This document shows, in pieces, positions 6,237-17,377 of a stretch of 39,783 nucleotides of DNA; position 1 is the first letter of the stretch; the number at the start of each line of letters is the position of its first letter. The DNA comes from Ornithomonoglobus_A sp034090805. GTDB taxonomy: Bacteria; Bacillota; Clostridia; UBA1381. The position numbers and the translations under genes were made by a program. The notes below the pieces were generated by a model that was not told the origin of the DNA, ran no database searches, and was given only the letters and a program-made list of their open reading frames with translations. Location: assembly GCA_034090805.1 (NCBI GenBank), contig JAXDRV010000114.1, forward strand, positions 1-39,783, written 5' to 3'.

Positions 6237-9200
6237 ATGAAAAAGTTGGTAATTGCCGTACTAATACTTATAATATCGGTCATGACAGGAATGACTGTAT
6301 CGGCAGATGAAAGTATGTACGCACTGTATGATTTTACAACGGATACGGTTACTGTATCGGGAAACGTAAATCATAAAAAAGAATTGGTTCTTTTCATGAT
6401 ATTGCCTGAGAGTGAAAATATCAATTCCATTACAGAACAAAGTATAAACAAGAATAAATATGTTACATATCAAATGAGAAATGACAGCTACGGTAACTTT
6501 GAGTTCTCCGTTCAGATGCCGTCCGGCATGAAGGGCGGAAAATACAAGGTCTATGCGTTCTGCGGAAGCTCTGAGCTGGTCTGTGAATTTTCGTATGTAA
6601 ATGAAAAAGAAATAAATGACTTAATAAAGGATATAAACAAGGGCAATAAGACGGAAATCACGCAGATTTTAAAGGACAACAAAGATATTGTCGGAATTGG
6701 AGAAGAGCAGATTTCTGTTATAGATGATATTGCTTCATTGGTATATACTATGCGCCCGTCGGCGGGATATACTGCGAACAGTTTCATGGATGAATTAAAA
6801 CGAAGCTCTGCTATTGCACTTATCAAAAAGGGCGGCCCTCTTGATGATGTTATCAGAAATTACGGTGTTTCTTTCGGCTCCGACGCCACGAGTGAAATAA
6901 ATTCTATGTCGGACAAAAACAAAGAAACATTTGTTGATTACATAAAGAATAACAGCGTGCAAAATGATACAAAGAAGTTTTTTTATCAAAGCATAATGAT
7001 GACGTATGTTATAAATGCAAACAGCTATGCTGAAATGGGTGAAAAAATTGAGAAATACAAGGGAAATGCAGGACTTATAATAAACGGAGTAACATCGGAA
7101 GTATATAAAAAAGTGTTTGCAGCGAACGTAAAAACTTTTGGGGCATTGGAGTCAGCGCTTAAAAGCGCCTCTGATAATCAAACCAACGGTAACAAAGATA
7201 CATCCGTTTCCGGCGGCGGTAGTTTTGCTGCAACATGGTCCGGTAATGAAAGTATAAATATCAATAATCATTTCCCTGTAACACCTGACACAAATCAAAA
7301 TAAACCGCAGGGCGGATTAACCGACATTTCAGGTCATTGGGGAGAAGAAAGTATTAAACGTCTTGTTTTTCAGAACATTATTTCAGGATATACTGACGGG
7401 ACCTTCAAACCTGACAATGCTGTTACAAGAGCAGAATTCGTTAAGCTGATTGTATCAGCGCTTGATATGGAAATTAAAGAGGGACAGTCGTTTGACGACG
7501 TCAATGAAACAGATTGGTGTTATAAATATATTTCAACAGCATCACAAAATGGAATTATTTACGGATACGGCAGTGAATTCCACCCCAATGATTTTATAAC
7601 ACGTCAGGACGCGGCGGTGATTTTGTACCGTGCATTGAATATTGAAAACAGTTCAGAAAGTGTTTCATTAAGCTATGAGGACAGCGCTGAAATATCCGAT
7701 TATGCGATTGAAGCTGTTTCTGAGCTTAGCAGAAACGGCATTCTTTCAGGAGATGGTAATAAGTTCAATCCTAAAAATAATACAACAAGAGCAGAATCGG
7801 CAGTTATGATTGAGCGAATGCTTGATTATAGTGAAGGACTTGGAACCGAGGATAATAAAAACAGCGAAGAATTATCTGATTATAAAGAAGTATATGGCTT
7901 AGTTTCTGCATTGTCAACGGCTGAGGAACGTATGCCTTACAGCAATGAAACGGTAAAAAGAGGCGATTTTGTTCAGACGGTCATAGAATTGTCGGATATG
8001 ATGGGAGTTTCGGGTGCAGAGCTTAGCTTTGAAGATGTAGATAGCGGCAGCGATTGGTATAAGGCATTATCAGCGGCGGTTGGAATGTTTTTGGTAGAGG
8101 ACGGAAAAAATTTTCGCCCCGAAGACGCGATAACATTTGATGAAGCGGTGCAGATTTGTGTGAAGCTGACAGGCTACGGTATAAATACGGAATCTGGAGG
8201 AGGTACAGCGCAGAATTATATAAGCACGGCCGCCGGATTGGGAATAACAGACGGAGTGGCTCAAAACACATATTTAACCTGTGCTGACGCTTATCGTATG
8301 CTGATGAATACCTTAGAATCTGATTATCTCACATGGGATGGGCGTAATTATAAACAGGGAAACGGAAATGTGCTTAAATCATACCGCAACATAGAAAAGA
8401 TAAAGGGAATTGTCACATCGAATGAATATACATCGACAGGCGGTTATTCGCAAATGGATACCGACCCTTCATTATTGTCGGGAACTATCGGTATCGGAGG
8501 TACACGATATGATGTTTCGGATGATTTTAATAGATATCTAGGATACTCTGTTGATGCATATATTACCGAAAGTAAAGACGGACAGCAGGAGGTTGTATAT
8601 GTATGCAAAAGGAAAGGAAATTCGGTCGCTGAATTTAAAAGCAGAGATTTTGAGTATAACGATGGATATATATACGATGAAAATAACCGACGTAAGAAAT
8701 ATAAGTTAAACAGAAGCGCAGAGGTTATATACAACGGCAGAGTATATTATGACTATAATTTAGACGATTTAAATAATATATGCGGATCGGTAAAGGTTGT
8801 TGATAACAACGATGACAGAAATTTTGATTACATTATAATAGAAGATTACTATTATATGGAGGTCGAATCATTTGACCGTACAGATAAGATAATTCGCGAT
8901 ACACGGGATGCAGATAAAGAATTGAGATTTGAGGATGATGTTGTTTATTCTGTATACAGTGATGAAGAACAGAGAGAATGTGATTTAGGAGAAGTTTCTC
9001 AAGGGTCAATACTTGCAGTTAAGCGCTCGGCAGACAGCAAGCTTGTTGATATGATAATTATGGGCAGACTTGTGAGCGGAAAGATTGACTCACTCACAGA
9101 TGATAAAATGCGTATTGACGGTAAGGAATATTACATGACAGGTTATTTTATCGCAAATGACTATGACGGAATACGCGCAGGAAAAAATGCCGATTTATAT

Positions 9201-10355
9201 CTTGGTATAAATGACGAGATAGTTGCATCGAGCTATACCGAAAATGTTATGAAATACGGATACTTGGTAAATGCATGGCTTGAAGATAACGGTGATGATA
9301 TCGGACTTAAAATATTCACTGATAAGGGAGAAATGCAATACTTCGCATGCGAAGATAAGCTGATATGCGATGGTAAAAGAACAAAGACAGAAGATGTGCT
9401 GAATATAATTACCGAAACAGGGAAAAAACAACTAATTAAGTATTCACTGTCAGCGGATAATAAGGTAAAGTATATTGATTTCAGTAAACGTATAGATGGA
9501 TATATTGATGATTTAAAGGCAGTTAATGAAACAGACAGCCTTGTACGTCAGGTATTTGCAAATCAATATTATTACAGGGTATCAACTTTCTATCCATACT
9601 TTAATATTCAGAATACCCTGATATTCAGAATCCCTGAAACAGATGATGATGAAAGTTCATACGCTATTGGATATTCGTTTAATGACGGTATGGTATCAGA
9701 CGGCAAGGTTGAGGTATACAATGTGGGTTTTGACGGAACAGCGGAAGCTTTAGTTGTTTATGCTGACAATAATGAGTCAAGTATAAACAGAACCAGCCCA
9801 AAGATTATTCTTGTAGAAGATGTAACCTTAGCTGTTACAGATGATGATGAAGTTAAAACAATGATAACAGGCTGGGAAAACGGACAGTTTAAGGAATATT
9901 ACCTCAAGGAAGGGCTTACAGTACAAAAGTATCGTCAGGATGCGTCAATAGCATCGGGAGATATTATAAGATTTACTGAAAATAACAATGAAATTACAGC
10001 GGCGGTTGTAGAATTTATAGGAGAGGATAGAAGTCCTAATGTTGGAGATAATCTTGGTTCCTTTAACGTACAGAGTACAGATTGCCATTATCAGATAGGA
10101 AGCGTATATTCATATGAAAATTCGTGGGCTCTTATATCCAACAAAACAGGAGATGACGGATATGAATATGCATGGTCAAATTTGATAAATGTGAATATAC
10201 CGGATAATATTGCTATATTTAATACACAGACAAAGGAAATAAGAACAGGTACAAAAGACAATATAAAAACATATTTAAATTCGGGAAACAATGCAAGCTA
10301 TATAGTAGTTAAGCAGCATTACGGTTCAAGTAATTTCTGCATAATTTATGAATAA
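6237..10355 (+). CDS. Large SLH-domain cell-surface protein
   Basis: A 1372-residue secreted protein with a signal peptide (MKKLVIAVLILIISVMTGMTVSADE). A helical N-terminal region is followed by a canonical SLH triplet at about 363-410, 422-475 and 483-532; its key motifs read TRAE, TRQD and TRAE. SLH triplets bind pyruvylated cell-wall polymer, so the protein should sit on the wall. A second, decayed triplet follows at about 550-695, with the motif positions reading KRGD, TFDE and TCAD. Residues 700-1372 are rich in Asp, Tyr and Asn with probable beta repeats; I recognise no family and no catalytic motif. It starts 12 bases after the permease gene behind AAGGAG. A scaffold, glycan-binding or docking role for the secreted lyases is plausible but inferred. 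Confidence 0.88.
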   Translation: MKKLVIAVLILIISVMTGMTVSADESMYALYDFTTDTVTVSGNVNHKKELVLFMILPESENINSITEQSINKNKYVTYQMRNDSYGNFEFSVQMPSGMKGGKYKVYAFCGSSELVCEFSYVNEKEINDLIKDINKGNKTEITQILKDNKDIVGIGEEQISVIDDIASLVYTMRPSAGYTANSFMDELKRSSAIALIKKGGPLDDVIRNYGVSFGSDATSEINSMSDKNKETFVDYIKNNSVQNDTKKFFYQSIMMTYVINANSYAEMGEKIEKYKGNAGLIINGVTSEVYKKVFAANVKTFGALESALKSASDNQTNGNKDTSVSGGGSFAATWSGNESININNHFPVTPDTNQNKPQGGLTDISGHWGEESIKRLVFQNIISGYTDGTFKPDNAVTRAEFVKLIVSALDMEIKEGQSFDDVNETDWCYKYISTASQNGIIYGYGSEFHPNDFITRQDAAVILYRALNIENSSESVSLSYEDSAEISDYAIEAVSELSRNGILSGDGNKFNPKNNTTRAESAVMIERMLDYSEGLGTEDNKNSEELSDYKEVYGLVSALSTAEERMPYSNETVKRGDFVQTVIELSDMMGVSGAELSFEDVDSGSDWYKALSAAVGMFLVEDGKNFRPEDAITFDEAVQICVKLTGYGINTESGGGTAQNYISTAAGLGITDGVAQNTYLTCADAYRMLMNTLESDYLTWDGRNYKQGNGNVLKSYRNIEKIKGIVTSNEYTSTGGYSQMDTDPSLLSGTIGIGGTRYDVSDDFNRYLGYSVDAYITESKDGQQEVVYVCKRKGNSVAEFKSRDFEYNDGYIYDENNRRKKYKLNRSAEVIYNGRVYYDYNLDDLNNICGSVKVVDNNDDRNFDYIIIEDYYYMEVESFDRTDKIIRDTRDADKELRFEDDVVYSVYSDEEQRECDLGEVSQGSILAVKRSADSKLVDMIIMGRLVSGKIDSLTDDKMRIDGKEYYMTGYFIANDYDGIRAGKNADLYLGINDEIVASSYTENVMKYGYLVNAWLEDNGDDIGLKIFTDKGEMQYFACEDKLICDGKRTKTEDVLNIITETGKKQLIKYSLSADNKVKYIDFSKRIDGYIDDLKAVNETDSLVRQVFANQYYYRVSTFYPYFNIQNTLIFRIPETDDDESSYAIGYSFNDGMVSDGKVEVYNVGFDGTAEALVVYADNNESSINRTSPKIILVEDVTLAVTDDDEVKTMITGWENGQFKEYYLKEGLTVQKYRQDASIASGDIIRFTENNNEITAAVVEFIGEDRSPNVGDNLGSFNVQSTDCHYQIGSVYSYENSWALISNKTGDDGYEYAWSNLINVNIPDNIAIFNTQTKEIRTGTKDNIKTYLNSGNNASYIVVKQHYGSSNFCIIYE

Positions 10356-10376
10356 TAATCGGGAGGAGGTAATGAA

Positions 10377-13300
10377 ATGAAATCATATATTTTAAAACGA
10401 GTTTCAATATTTGCGGTGGTTGCAACTATGCTTTTATCGGTTATTCCTGCAAAAGCCGCTGCCCAGTATCTGGTTGATATAGGTTTTGACGATGCCGTAA
10501 CCAATGACCAGTCGGAATATATGGCAGTTGACGGAAGCTCAAGTGCAAGAGTAGTTGAAGATGGTAAAGGCAATAAATCATATACGGTTGAGTGCGGAAA
10601 TGTTGACAATATTATCAATATGATTTTGCCTGAATATACGGCAGGCTCTAAATATACTGTTCAGTTTGATATTAGAATGCAGGGCGCGCCGGTAGAAGGG
10701 AAAATTACATTTTCCAATGTTGCAGGAGCAAGCGAGGATTTAATAACTATTGATGAAAAAGGCAGACTCAAAGCTAAAGACAGCAGAATTATAGGCGGAA
10801 TAAACTCAAACCGTATGTCAACGGTTTCGGCTATGGTTGATACTGAATTAAAACGCCTTACACTGTGCTATAACGGAAAAACACATTATTACAGACAGGA
10901 TATGGGAGTGGCAATGCCCAATATATCCCAAATATCAATTTTAACATATGCAAATAAACAAAATTCAAGTTTGTTTATAGACAATATAAGGGTTTATGAC
11001 GGAGACAGATATATAAACAGAAAAACGACGGTTCCTTATAATAATGAGTCAATTGATTATGAGCCTGCGGATGAAAGCGGTCTTGCAGATAAGGTATATT
11101 ATAAAAATGACCTTAATTCTGAGAGCGCGTTATCAATGGCTAAAACAGCAAAACGTAATAAAATAGAATTTGCTGAAGAACAGGACGGGGGATATTTGAG
11201 ACTTACAAAAGAAACCACCGATGATGTTTTTGTTGATATGACAATTGGTCAAACTGCTAAAAGAGTTATTGTTGAAAGTGATATTCGATTTAAAAAGAAT
11301 ATGCCGGAAACAATCTTTTATCTGCGAGATTCTACAACATCAACACAAGTCAATATTACACCTGTAACACTAAAAGATGACTACATAAATGTGCAGGGTT
11401 CAAAAAAGCAGCTAAGAAAAAATGTATGGTATAAGATTAGTATTGCAATGAATATTGCTCAGCATACATATGACGTTTACATTGACGGAGAAGCATTTGT
11501 TAAAGGAAAAGGTATTACGACTGATTTTTCAACGATTTCAATATGGAGATTATATATCGGCGGAAATGTTATGGGTTCATTGGATATAGATAATCTTGCC
11601 GTATACGGCGGTAGCGAACCGAGAAATGTTGATGATGCGGTTGTAATTTCAAAAAGCAGGTATTCAGATACAGCGGCAGTTGGACTTCTAAGAGGAAAGA
11701 AGGCTATTCAGCTATATGGAAGTACGGCTTTTCTCAATGGCACAAAACAGAAAACGAATAAGCCGGTAATAATAAAAAATGACATTGGGCTTGTAGATAA
11801 AGATACTTTCGAGAGTTTCTTTGGTGAAAAAGTATCTGTTTCGGAAAATTCAATATCAATCGGAAGTAAGGTCAAGATGACCATAGGAACTGACAGGATG
11901 ACTGTAAACGGCAAGGAGTATACGATAGGTGCGGGTCCGGAGATGTTTGACGGAGTGCTGTACTTGCCGGCAAGCGAATACGGAAAGTATGCACAGGTAA
12001 ACGATTTTTATGATGATGAGCATGGAATGATACTTATTGGAAGTAAGATTGATAAAAGCGACGCGCGTTTAAAACAGGCAAATATATATATGTATTTTGA
12101 CAGAAAACCGGCAGAGGAACTTAAAAATCAATTCCTTGAAAATACAGACAACGGACAGAAGCATCCGCGTCTTATCGCTGATAAAGATGATTTTAGCAGA
12201 TTGAAAAATGAAGTTAAAAACGACCCCGTGAAATCGGAATGGTATCCTAAAGTAATATCAGCTGCGGATAATATACTTAACGCAAAAGTGCTGGAATATA
12301 AAATAAACGACGGAAGATTGCTTGATGTATCAAATGATGCTCTTTCAAGACTTGAGTATCTCGGATTTGCATATCAGATGACAGGAGACAGAAAATATTC
12401 TGAGAGAGGAATAAAAGAACTTGAAGCTATATGTGCGTTTCCTGACTGGCATCCCGACCACTATCTTGACACAGGTACTCTCGCTTCGGCGGTAGCGATA
12501 GGATATGACTGGCTGTATGAGGCTATGACAGACGAACAGAGAGAAAATATAGCTCTTAAGGCGCAGAAATTCGGACTTGAAACAGCTAAATTGGGTTATT
12601 ATGCATGTGCTAACTATAATGATTTCTGGTGTGATACGGAAACAAACTGGGGATTTATATGTAACGGAGGAATAGTAAATCTGGCATTGGCTACGGCTGA
12701 GTATAATACCGATGAGGTTATGGATGTTATGAATAACGCTCTGCGTTCAATAGAAATTCCGTGGTACAGAATAGCGCCGGATGGCGCGTGGTACGAAGGT
12801 ACAAGTTATTGGAGCTATCTTCTTACACATTTGACATTATTTATGAGCAGTTACGAAACTGTTATGAATGAGTCATTCGGAGCAAGTTATATGGGAATGG
12901 ATAAATACGCATATTTTCAGTCATATTTTCAGGGACCCGACGGTATGCCGAACAATTTCCACGATGCAGACGAATCTCAGGCGCAGAATACAGGTCAGTT
13001 CTATATGGCGGAGATATATAATGACCCATCGTTAATGCTGTACCGAATAAGACAAATGAGGCAATATAATATTGCACCGTGTATATTTGATATAATTTGG
13101 TGCAAGTCAGGACTTGACACAAATAATTCTTCAATAGCTCTTGATAGGGAAAAATATTTCCGTGAAACAGAGTTTGTATCAATGAGAGAAGATTGGAATA
13201 GAAACGATTCGGCTTGGCTGTCGTTTCATGGAGGATATTCAAATACAGCGCATGACCATGTGGATGTTGGAACATTTGTCTATAATATCGGCGGAGTAAG

Positions 13301-14672
13301 ATGGGCTATTGACCCCGGAAAGGAAATGCTCAGTTATGTTTCGGACAACATAAATCCGTCAATAATTGCAGGTTATGATTCGAAGTATTTTTACCGCCGA
13401 AAGGGTGAGGGACATAATATTGTCGTTATAAATCCGGATAAGAATCTCGAAATGGATATAAATGAGTTTGCTCAGGTTTATAAACCCGTAGGAGGTAAAA
13501 GCGGAAGTTATTCAAAGATAGACCTGTCAGCCGTATACAAATCAAATGTAACAAGCTATACAAGAGGATATTTATTAACCGATAACCGAAGAACACTGAC
13601 AGTAAGAGATGAAATGAATCTGAAAAAGGATTCCCAAATGCACTGGTTTATGCATACAAAAGGCGAGATAAGAATTGTCGATAATAATACCGCGATTATA
13701 TATCAGGACGGAAAACAACTGAAAATGCAGTTTATCACAAACGCGGCAGACGCAAAATTAACAGCTATGAATGCAGAGAGTCTGGAAACATCACCACAGT
13801 TCCAGAATACAGAAAATAAGGGAATTTCAAAAATTGATTATCAGTTGAAGAGTTCGGGTGAAACAACCATAACGGTTAAGCTTTCGATGATAGGAGAAAA
13901 GGGAAGCGAAACGGGTGTTTCGGATGTAAATATTGCTGAATGGGATTCATTGATAAATACTGATGAAGAAACGGGAGTGTATGAATACGGCAATAAGAAG
14001 CTGACGGGTATATATGCCGATAGTGAGATGATAAGCGGCTTTTCCACTGATAAATATAAATACAATGTTTCGCGTGACATAAACGGCAAGGCTCCCGAAA
14101 TTTCTGTAAATGACAGCGACAATGCAAAACTAGAAACTTATACGAAATTTAACGGTTCGGAAGTGGCGGTAATTACCGTGCCTGATGAAAAAGGCAAAGA
14201 AACTGCATACATAGTTGAAATTAAAGAGTTTGACAGCACGGATATTACGGCAGTTTATAACCGTCATAAATTGACAGCAATCGCAGTAAGTTCAGAACAG
14301 ATTGAAGAAGGCATAAATAATGTTATGAGCAATAGCTGTGATAATGATTATGAAACACGCTGGAGCGCAAATGGCACTGACGAATGGTGTATCTATGACC
14401 TTGGAGAGTCAAAGCCGATTGACGCAGTTGCAGTAGCACTATGGATGGGAAATCAGCGTCAGTTTAGCTTTGATATAGAAGTTTCTGATGACGGCGAGAA
14501 CTTTACTAAGGTAACCTCAGTTACGACAGACGGTAAAACAGAAGACGCTGTTGCTTATAAGCTGGAGAAAGCCGTGAAGGCAAGGTATGTTAAGTATGTG
14601 GGACATGGAAGCAATGTAAACGCATGGAATAATGTCATTGAATTTATGGCATTGCAGAACAAGCAGAGTTAA
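10377..14672 (+). CDS. Secreted heparinase II/III-fold protein (probable polysaccharide lyase) with discoidin domain
   Basis: A 1431-residue exported protein (signal peptide about 1-28). Domains in order: two LamG/concanavalin-like modules (about 30-215 and 240-410), a copper-amine-oxidase-N-like stalk domain (about 438-560), an alpha-toroid plus beta-sandwich of heparinase II/III type (about 590-1140), a cadherin-like module (about 1205-1290) and an F5/8 type C (discoidin/CBM32-like) domain (about 1300-1431). Lyase-like motifs are DGAWYEGTSYW (Asp802-Trp812, with Tyr806 or Tyr811 as candidate catalytic Tyr), TETNWGFICNGG, and AHDHVDVGTFVY with His959 and His961, followed by RWAIDPG. These families cleave uronic-acid glycans by beta-elimination, leaving an unsaturated uronate, which fits the GH105 gene downstream. 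The exact PL family and substrate are not clear. A close paralogue is encoded at 20600. Confidence 0.85.
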   Translation: MKSYILKRVSIFAVVATMLLSVIPAKAAAQYLVDIGFDDAVTNDQSEYMAVDGSSSARVVEDGKGNKSYTVECGNVDNIINMILPEYTAGSKYTVQFDIRMQGAPVEGKITFSNVAGASEDLITIDEKGRLKAKDSRIIGGINSNRMSTVSAMVDTELKRLTLCYNGKTHYYRQDMGVAMPNISQISILTYANKQNSSLFIDNIRVYDGDRYINRKTTVPYNNESIDYEPADESGLADKVYYKNDLNSESALSMAKTAKRNKIEFAEEQDGGYLRLTKETTDDVFVDMTIGQTAKRVIVESDIRFKKNMPETIFYLRDSTTSTQVNITPVTLKDDYINVQGSKKQLRKNVWYKISIAMNIAQHTYDVYIDGEAFVKGKGITTDFSTISIWRLYIGGNVMGSLDIDNLAVYGGSEPRNVDDAVVISKSRYSDTAAVGLLRGKKAIQLYGSTAFLNGTKQKTNKPVIIKNDIGLVDKDTFESFFGEKVSVSENSISIGSKVKMTIGTDRMTVNGKEYTIGAGPEMFDGVLYLPASEYGKYAQVNDFYDDEHGMILIGSKIDKSDARLKQANIYMYFDRKPAEELKNQFLENTDNGQKHPRLIADKDDFSRLKNEVKNDPVKSEWYPKVISAADNILNAKVLEYKINDGRLLDVSNDALSRLEYLGFAYQMTGDRKYSERGIKELEAICAFPDWHPDHYLDTGTLASAVAIGYDWLYEAMTDEQRENIALKAQKFGLETAKLGYYACANYNDFWCDTETNWGFICNGGIVNLALATAEYNTDEVMDVMNNALRSIEIPWYRIAPDGAWYEGTSYWSYLLTHLTLFMSSYETVMNESFGASYMGMDKYAYFQSYFQGPDGMPNNFHDADESQAQNTGQFYMAEIYNDPSLMLYRIRQMRQYNIAPCIFDIIWCKSGLDTNNSSIALDREKYFRETEFVSMREDWNRNDSAWLSFHGGYSNTAHDHVDVGTFVYNIGGVRWAIDPGKEMLSYVSDNINPSIIAGYDSKYFYRRKGEGHNIVVINPDKNLEMDINEFAQVYKPVGGKSGSYSKIDLSAVYKSNVTSYTRGYLLTDNRRTLTVRDEMNLKKDSQMHWFMHTKGEIRIVDNNTAIIYQDGKQLKMQFITNAADAKLTAMNAESLETSPQFQNTENKGISKIDYQLKSSGETTITVKLSMIGEKGSETGVSDVNIAEWDSLINTDEETGVYEYGNKKLTGIYADSEMISGFSTDKYKYNVSRDINGKAPEISVNDSDNAKLETYTKFNGSEVAVITVPDEKGKETAYIVEIKEFDSTDITAVYNRHKLTAIAVSSEQIEEGINNVMSNSCDNDYETRWSANGTDEWCIYDLGESKPIDAVAVALWMGNQRQFSFDIEVSDDGENFTKVTSVTTDGKTEDAVAYKLEKAVKARYVKYVGHGSNVNAWNNVIEFMALQNKQS

Positions 14673-14686
14673 GGAGTGAGTCTCAG

Positions 14687-17377
14687 ATGTTAAATATGAT
14701 TAAAAACAGCAGATTATTTATATTGGTTATGCTTATAATGACAGCTCTGTTTGCGGCAGCATATACTGCATATGCCGAGGGCTCGTGGGAGTGTACGACA
14801 CTCCCTGAGGGCTCGTCGCAGGTAACTGCATATGATGACAGTATAAGAATGTATTTTAAGACAGAGGGGAATGAAGGAAAAGCAAACGCTGAAAAAGCAT
14901 TTGATTTTTCAGCCAATGAGCAGATTTGTATATCCTTTAATATGACCTTTACAGGTACAGACACGGGAATTGTAAGAAGACTGAATTTACAGAACAGCAG
15001 TTTAGTAACAACGGAACTTATCAATATAACGGGAAATGACTTGAAAGTGTTCGGAACTGCTGTCGGCACATTGGAGGAAAATAGAGACTATCAATTTGAT
15101 ATTGGCGTAATTCCAACAACAGGATATGCTGTTGTGTGGATGGACGGAGAACAAATCTATTTGGGTGAACTTGGCTCCAAATGGAAAAAATTTAATTATT
15201 CGTCATTAAAAGTGCTTTTTAGAAATACCTCCGCAAGCAAAAATTCAACTTTAGAGTCAGAATGGAACATCACAGACTTTGTGGTGGGAGATGCCTCGGC
15301 AGAATTTAAAACAAGTCCCACAGATAAAGAAACATTTGTGGACAGTAATATAGAAAGCATTTCTGTAACATTCACCGGTCAAAATGCGCCGGAAGTGTTT
15401 AAGAAAGATAACTTTGACTTGAGTGCAAACGGTGAAAGCATTACATGCTCTTCAGTCCGCGAAGGTAAAACGGCGATAGTTTCTCCTGAAAATGGGTTTG
15501 AGTCAGGTACGGAATATACGCTTACGATAAAAGCCGTGAAAGATATATTTGGTACGGTTATTGACGAAAATAAGACAATTTCCTTTACGACTGCGGATAG
15601 TTCATATGTTCCTGCGTCAGTCAGTATCTCATCTGATAAGAATTCCTTTTATGATAATGACAGCGCATACATAACAGTAAATGCAACTTCATCATCGGAA
15701 ATTTTATCGACCAAAATTTATGTAAACGGCGAGGTTTACCAATCGTATGACGGAGAACCGAGAAGCTTTGTATTTAACGCGGAAAGCGGAAGGTACAGGA
15801 TATATGCCGAAGTTATTGATAATATAGGCGGCAGAGCTGTTTCCCAAACACTCACCATAGATATATTGCATAATGAGCTTCCGGTGATTTCTGTTGATGG
15901 GATTGAAGATTTTATGGAATATGAACCGTCAAAGTTAAAAAATGTCAGAGTGGGAGCTTCTGACGCTGACGGAACTATTACAAAAACAGAAGTGTATATA
16001 AATGATGAATTGTATGACAGCTTTGAGGAGCAGGAAAAAATATTGGATTTAAGCTCACTGGAAGCAGGAATATATACAATCCGAATTGTAACGGAGGATA
16101 ATCTTGGAGGCTTGGTTGAAAAGAAAATAACAATAACGGTTCTTATGGAATCCGTATCAACAAATTATTTTCAATCAGACTTTAACAGCTATGTGAGTGA
16201 TGGAAATGTTTCTCCGGGAGTGCCGTTTTTCCTTAACGGTGATGCAAAAGTTCTTTCAAGCGAGGATTACGGAGAAGAGCACGGAACGGTAGTATTACTG
16301 AAAACGGAGGGCGAACTGATTGACGATGTATCGGCACAGGGTTCTTGGAGTCGTTTTGGTACACCGAGTACGGGTGATGGTGCTGATATTACGATGGATT
16401 TAAATTTGGTAAACGACAAAGGACAATTTTACTTTATGCTTAAACATCCAACGCAGTCAGTGCTATGTATTGATGTTATGATTGCTGATGGTGTTCTTAC
16501 TCTTTCAAACGGCGGATCGGCGGCCGTAAGACGGAATTTGACTCCCGGTGAGTGGTATACAATTAACTATAAGGTGGATTTAAAAGACCATAAATACTGG
16601 TTTACGCTAAACGGCGAACTGCTTGCAGACGGATTTTCTATGGGAAATCGTAATATTGAGCAGATTGACATTCGTTTCATAATGGAGTTTGTAAATAAAA
16701 TTCCTGTACCGTGCGGTGTAGCATTGGATAATTTGACGGTTGATTATGTTTCAAGCAGACCGCAGATTACGTCAATAGGATATGACAATACGGAGAAATG
16801 TGAAAAGGTATTGCCGTCAGCAGAAAATTTACTTATAAATGTAAATGCCGAACTTCTTGAAAGTACAATGAAGAAAGACACTGTATTGCTGTACTGCGGT
16901 GATGAGGCGGTAAATTATGATAGTATTTCTTATGACAAAAAAACGAGAATCATTAATTTAAAATTATCAGAAAAACTGCGTTCTGACCATGATTATAGAG
17001 TAGTAATTACTGATAAGGTTACAACATCGGGCGGCGGAATTATAACCGGCGGACTGACAGCAAAATTTAAAACAGACTATAACGATATGGATATATCACA
17101 AATTGAACTGAGAAAAGAAAACGGAAAAATTTATGCAAACGGAAAAATTTTTAACAGAACCGGTAAGACAGGAGAATGTTATATCATAACAAATATATTC
17201 AGAGGAAAAAGGCTTGTTGATACAAATGTTGAAATAACTGCGGTAAGCAGCGGCAAGGAGACTGTCTTTAATACAAATGGTGTAAATATGGACGGCGGAA
17301 CACGCGCAGAAGTATATGTATGGAGCTCGCTGACACATCCAAGTTCAATATCGTCAAGGATTTATTCTCTTGACTGA
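14687..17377 (+). CDS. Secreted multi-domain beta-sandwich protein (Ig-like and LamG-like modules)
   Basis: An 896-residue exported protein (signal peptide about 1-31) with no catalytic motif that I can see. The order is a LamG-like domain (about 35-200), a Big_5-type Ig domain (about 206-305, ending YTLTIKAVKDIFGTVI...ISFTT), two bacterial Ig-like domains (about 310-400 and 405-488), a second LamG-like domain (about 492-688), a second Big_5-like domain (about 692-800), and a C-terminal module (about 800-896) ending in AEVYVWSSLTHPSS. That last module looks like a divergent relative of the C-terminal modules of the next two proteins. The ATG at 14687 follows AAGGAG, which overlaps the previous stop codon. 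A glycan-binding or structural role is likely. Confidence 0.75.
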   Translation: MLNMIKNSRLFILVMLIMTALFAAAYTAYAEGSWECTTLPEGSSQVTAYDDSIRMYFKTEGNEGKANAEKAFDFSANEQICISFNMTFTGTDTGIVRRLNLQNSSLVTTELINITGNDLKVFGTAVGTLEENRDYQFDIGVIPTTGYAVVWMDGEQIYLGELGSKWKKFNYSSLKVLFRNTSASKNSTLESEWNITDFVVGDASAEFKTSPTDKETFVDSNIESISVTFTGQNAPEVFKKDNFDLSANGESITCSSVREGKTAIVSPENGFESGTEYTLTIKAVKDIFGTVIDENKTISFTTADSSYVPASVSISSDKNSFYDNDSAYITVNATSSSEILSTKIYVNGEVYQSYDGEPRSFVFNAESGRYRIYAEVIDNIGGRAVSQTLTIDILHNELPVISVDGIEDFMEYEPSKLKNVRVGASDADGTITKTEVYINDELYDSFEEQEKILDLSSLEAGIYTIRIVTEDNLGGLVEKKITITVLMESVSTNYFQSDFNSYVSDGNVSPGVPFFLNGDAKVLSSEDYGEEHGTVVLLKTEGELIDDVSAQGSWSRFGTPSTGDGADITMDLNLVNDKGQFYFMLKHPTQSVLCIDVMIADGVLTLSNGGSAAVRRNLTPGEWYTINYKVDLKDHKYWFTLNGELLADGFSMGNRNIEQIDIRFIMEFVNKIPVPCGVALDNLTVDYVSSRPQITSIGYDNTEKCEKVLPSAENLLINVNAELLESTMKKDTVLLYCGDEAVNYDSISYDKKTRIINLKLSEKLRSDHDYRVVITDKVTTSGGGIITGGLTAKFKTDYNDMDISQIELRKENGKIYANGKIFNRTGKTGECYIITNIFRGKRLVDTNVEITAVSSGKETVFNTNGVNMDGGTRAEVYVWSSLTHPSSISSRIYSLD

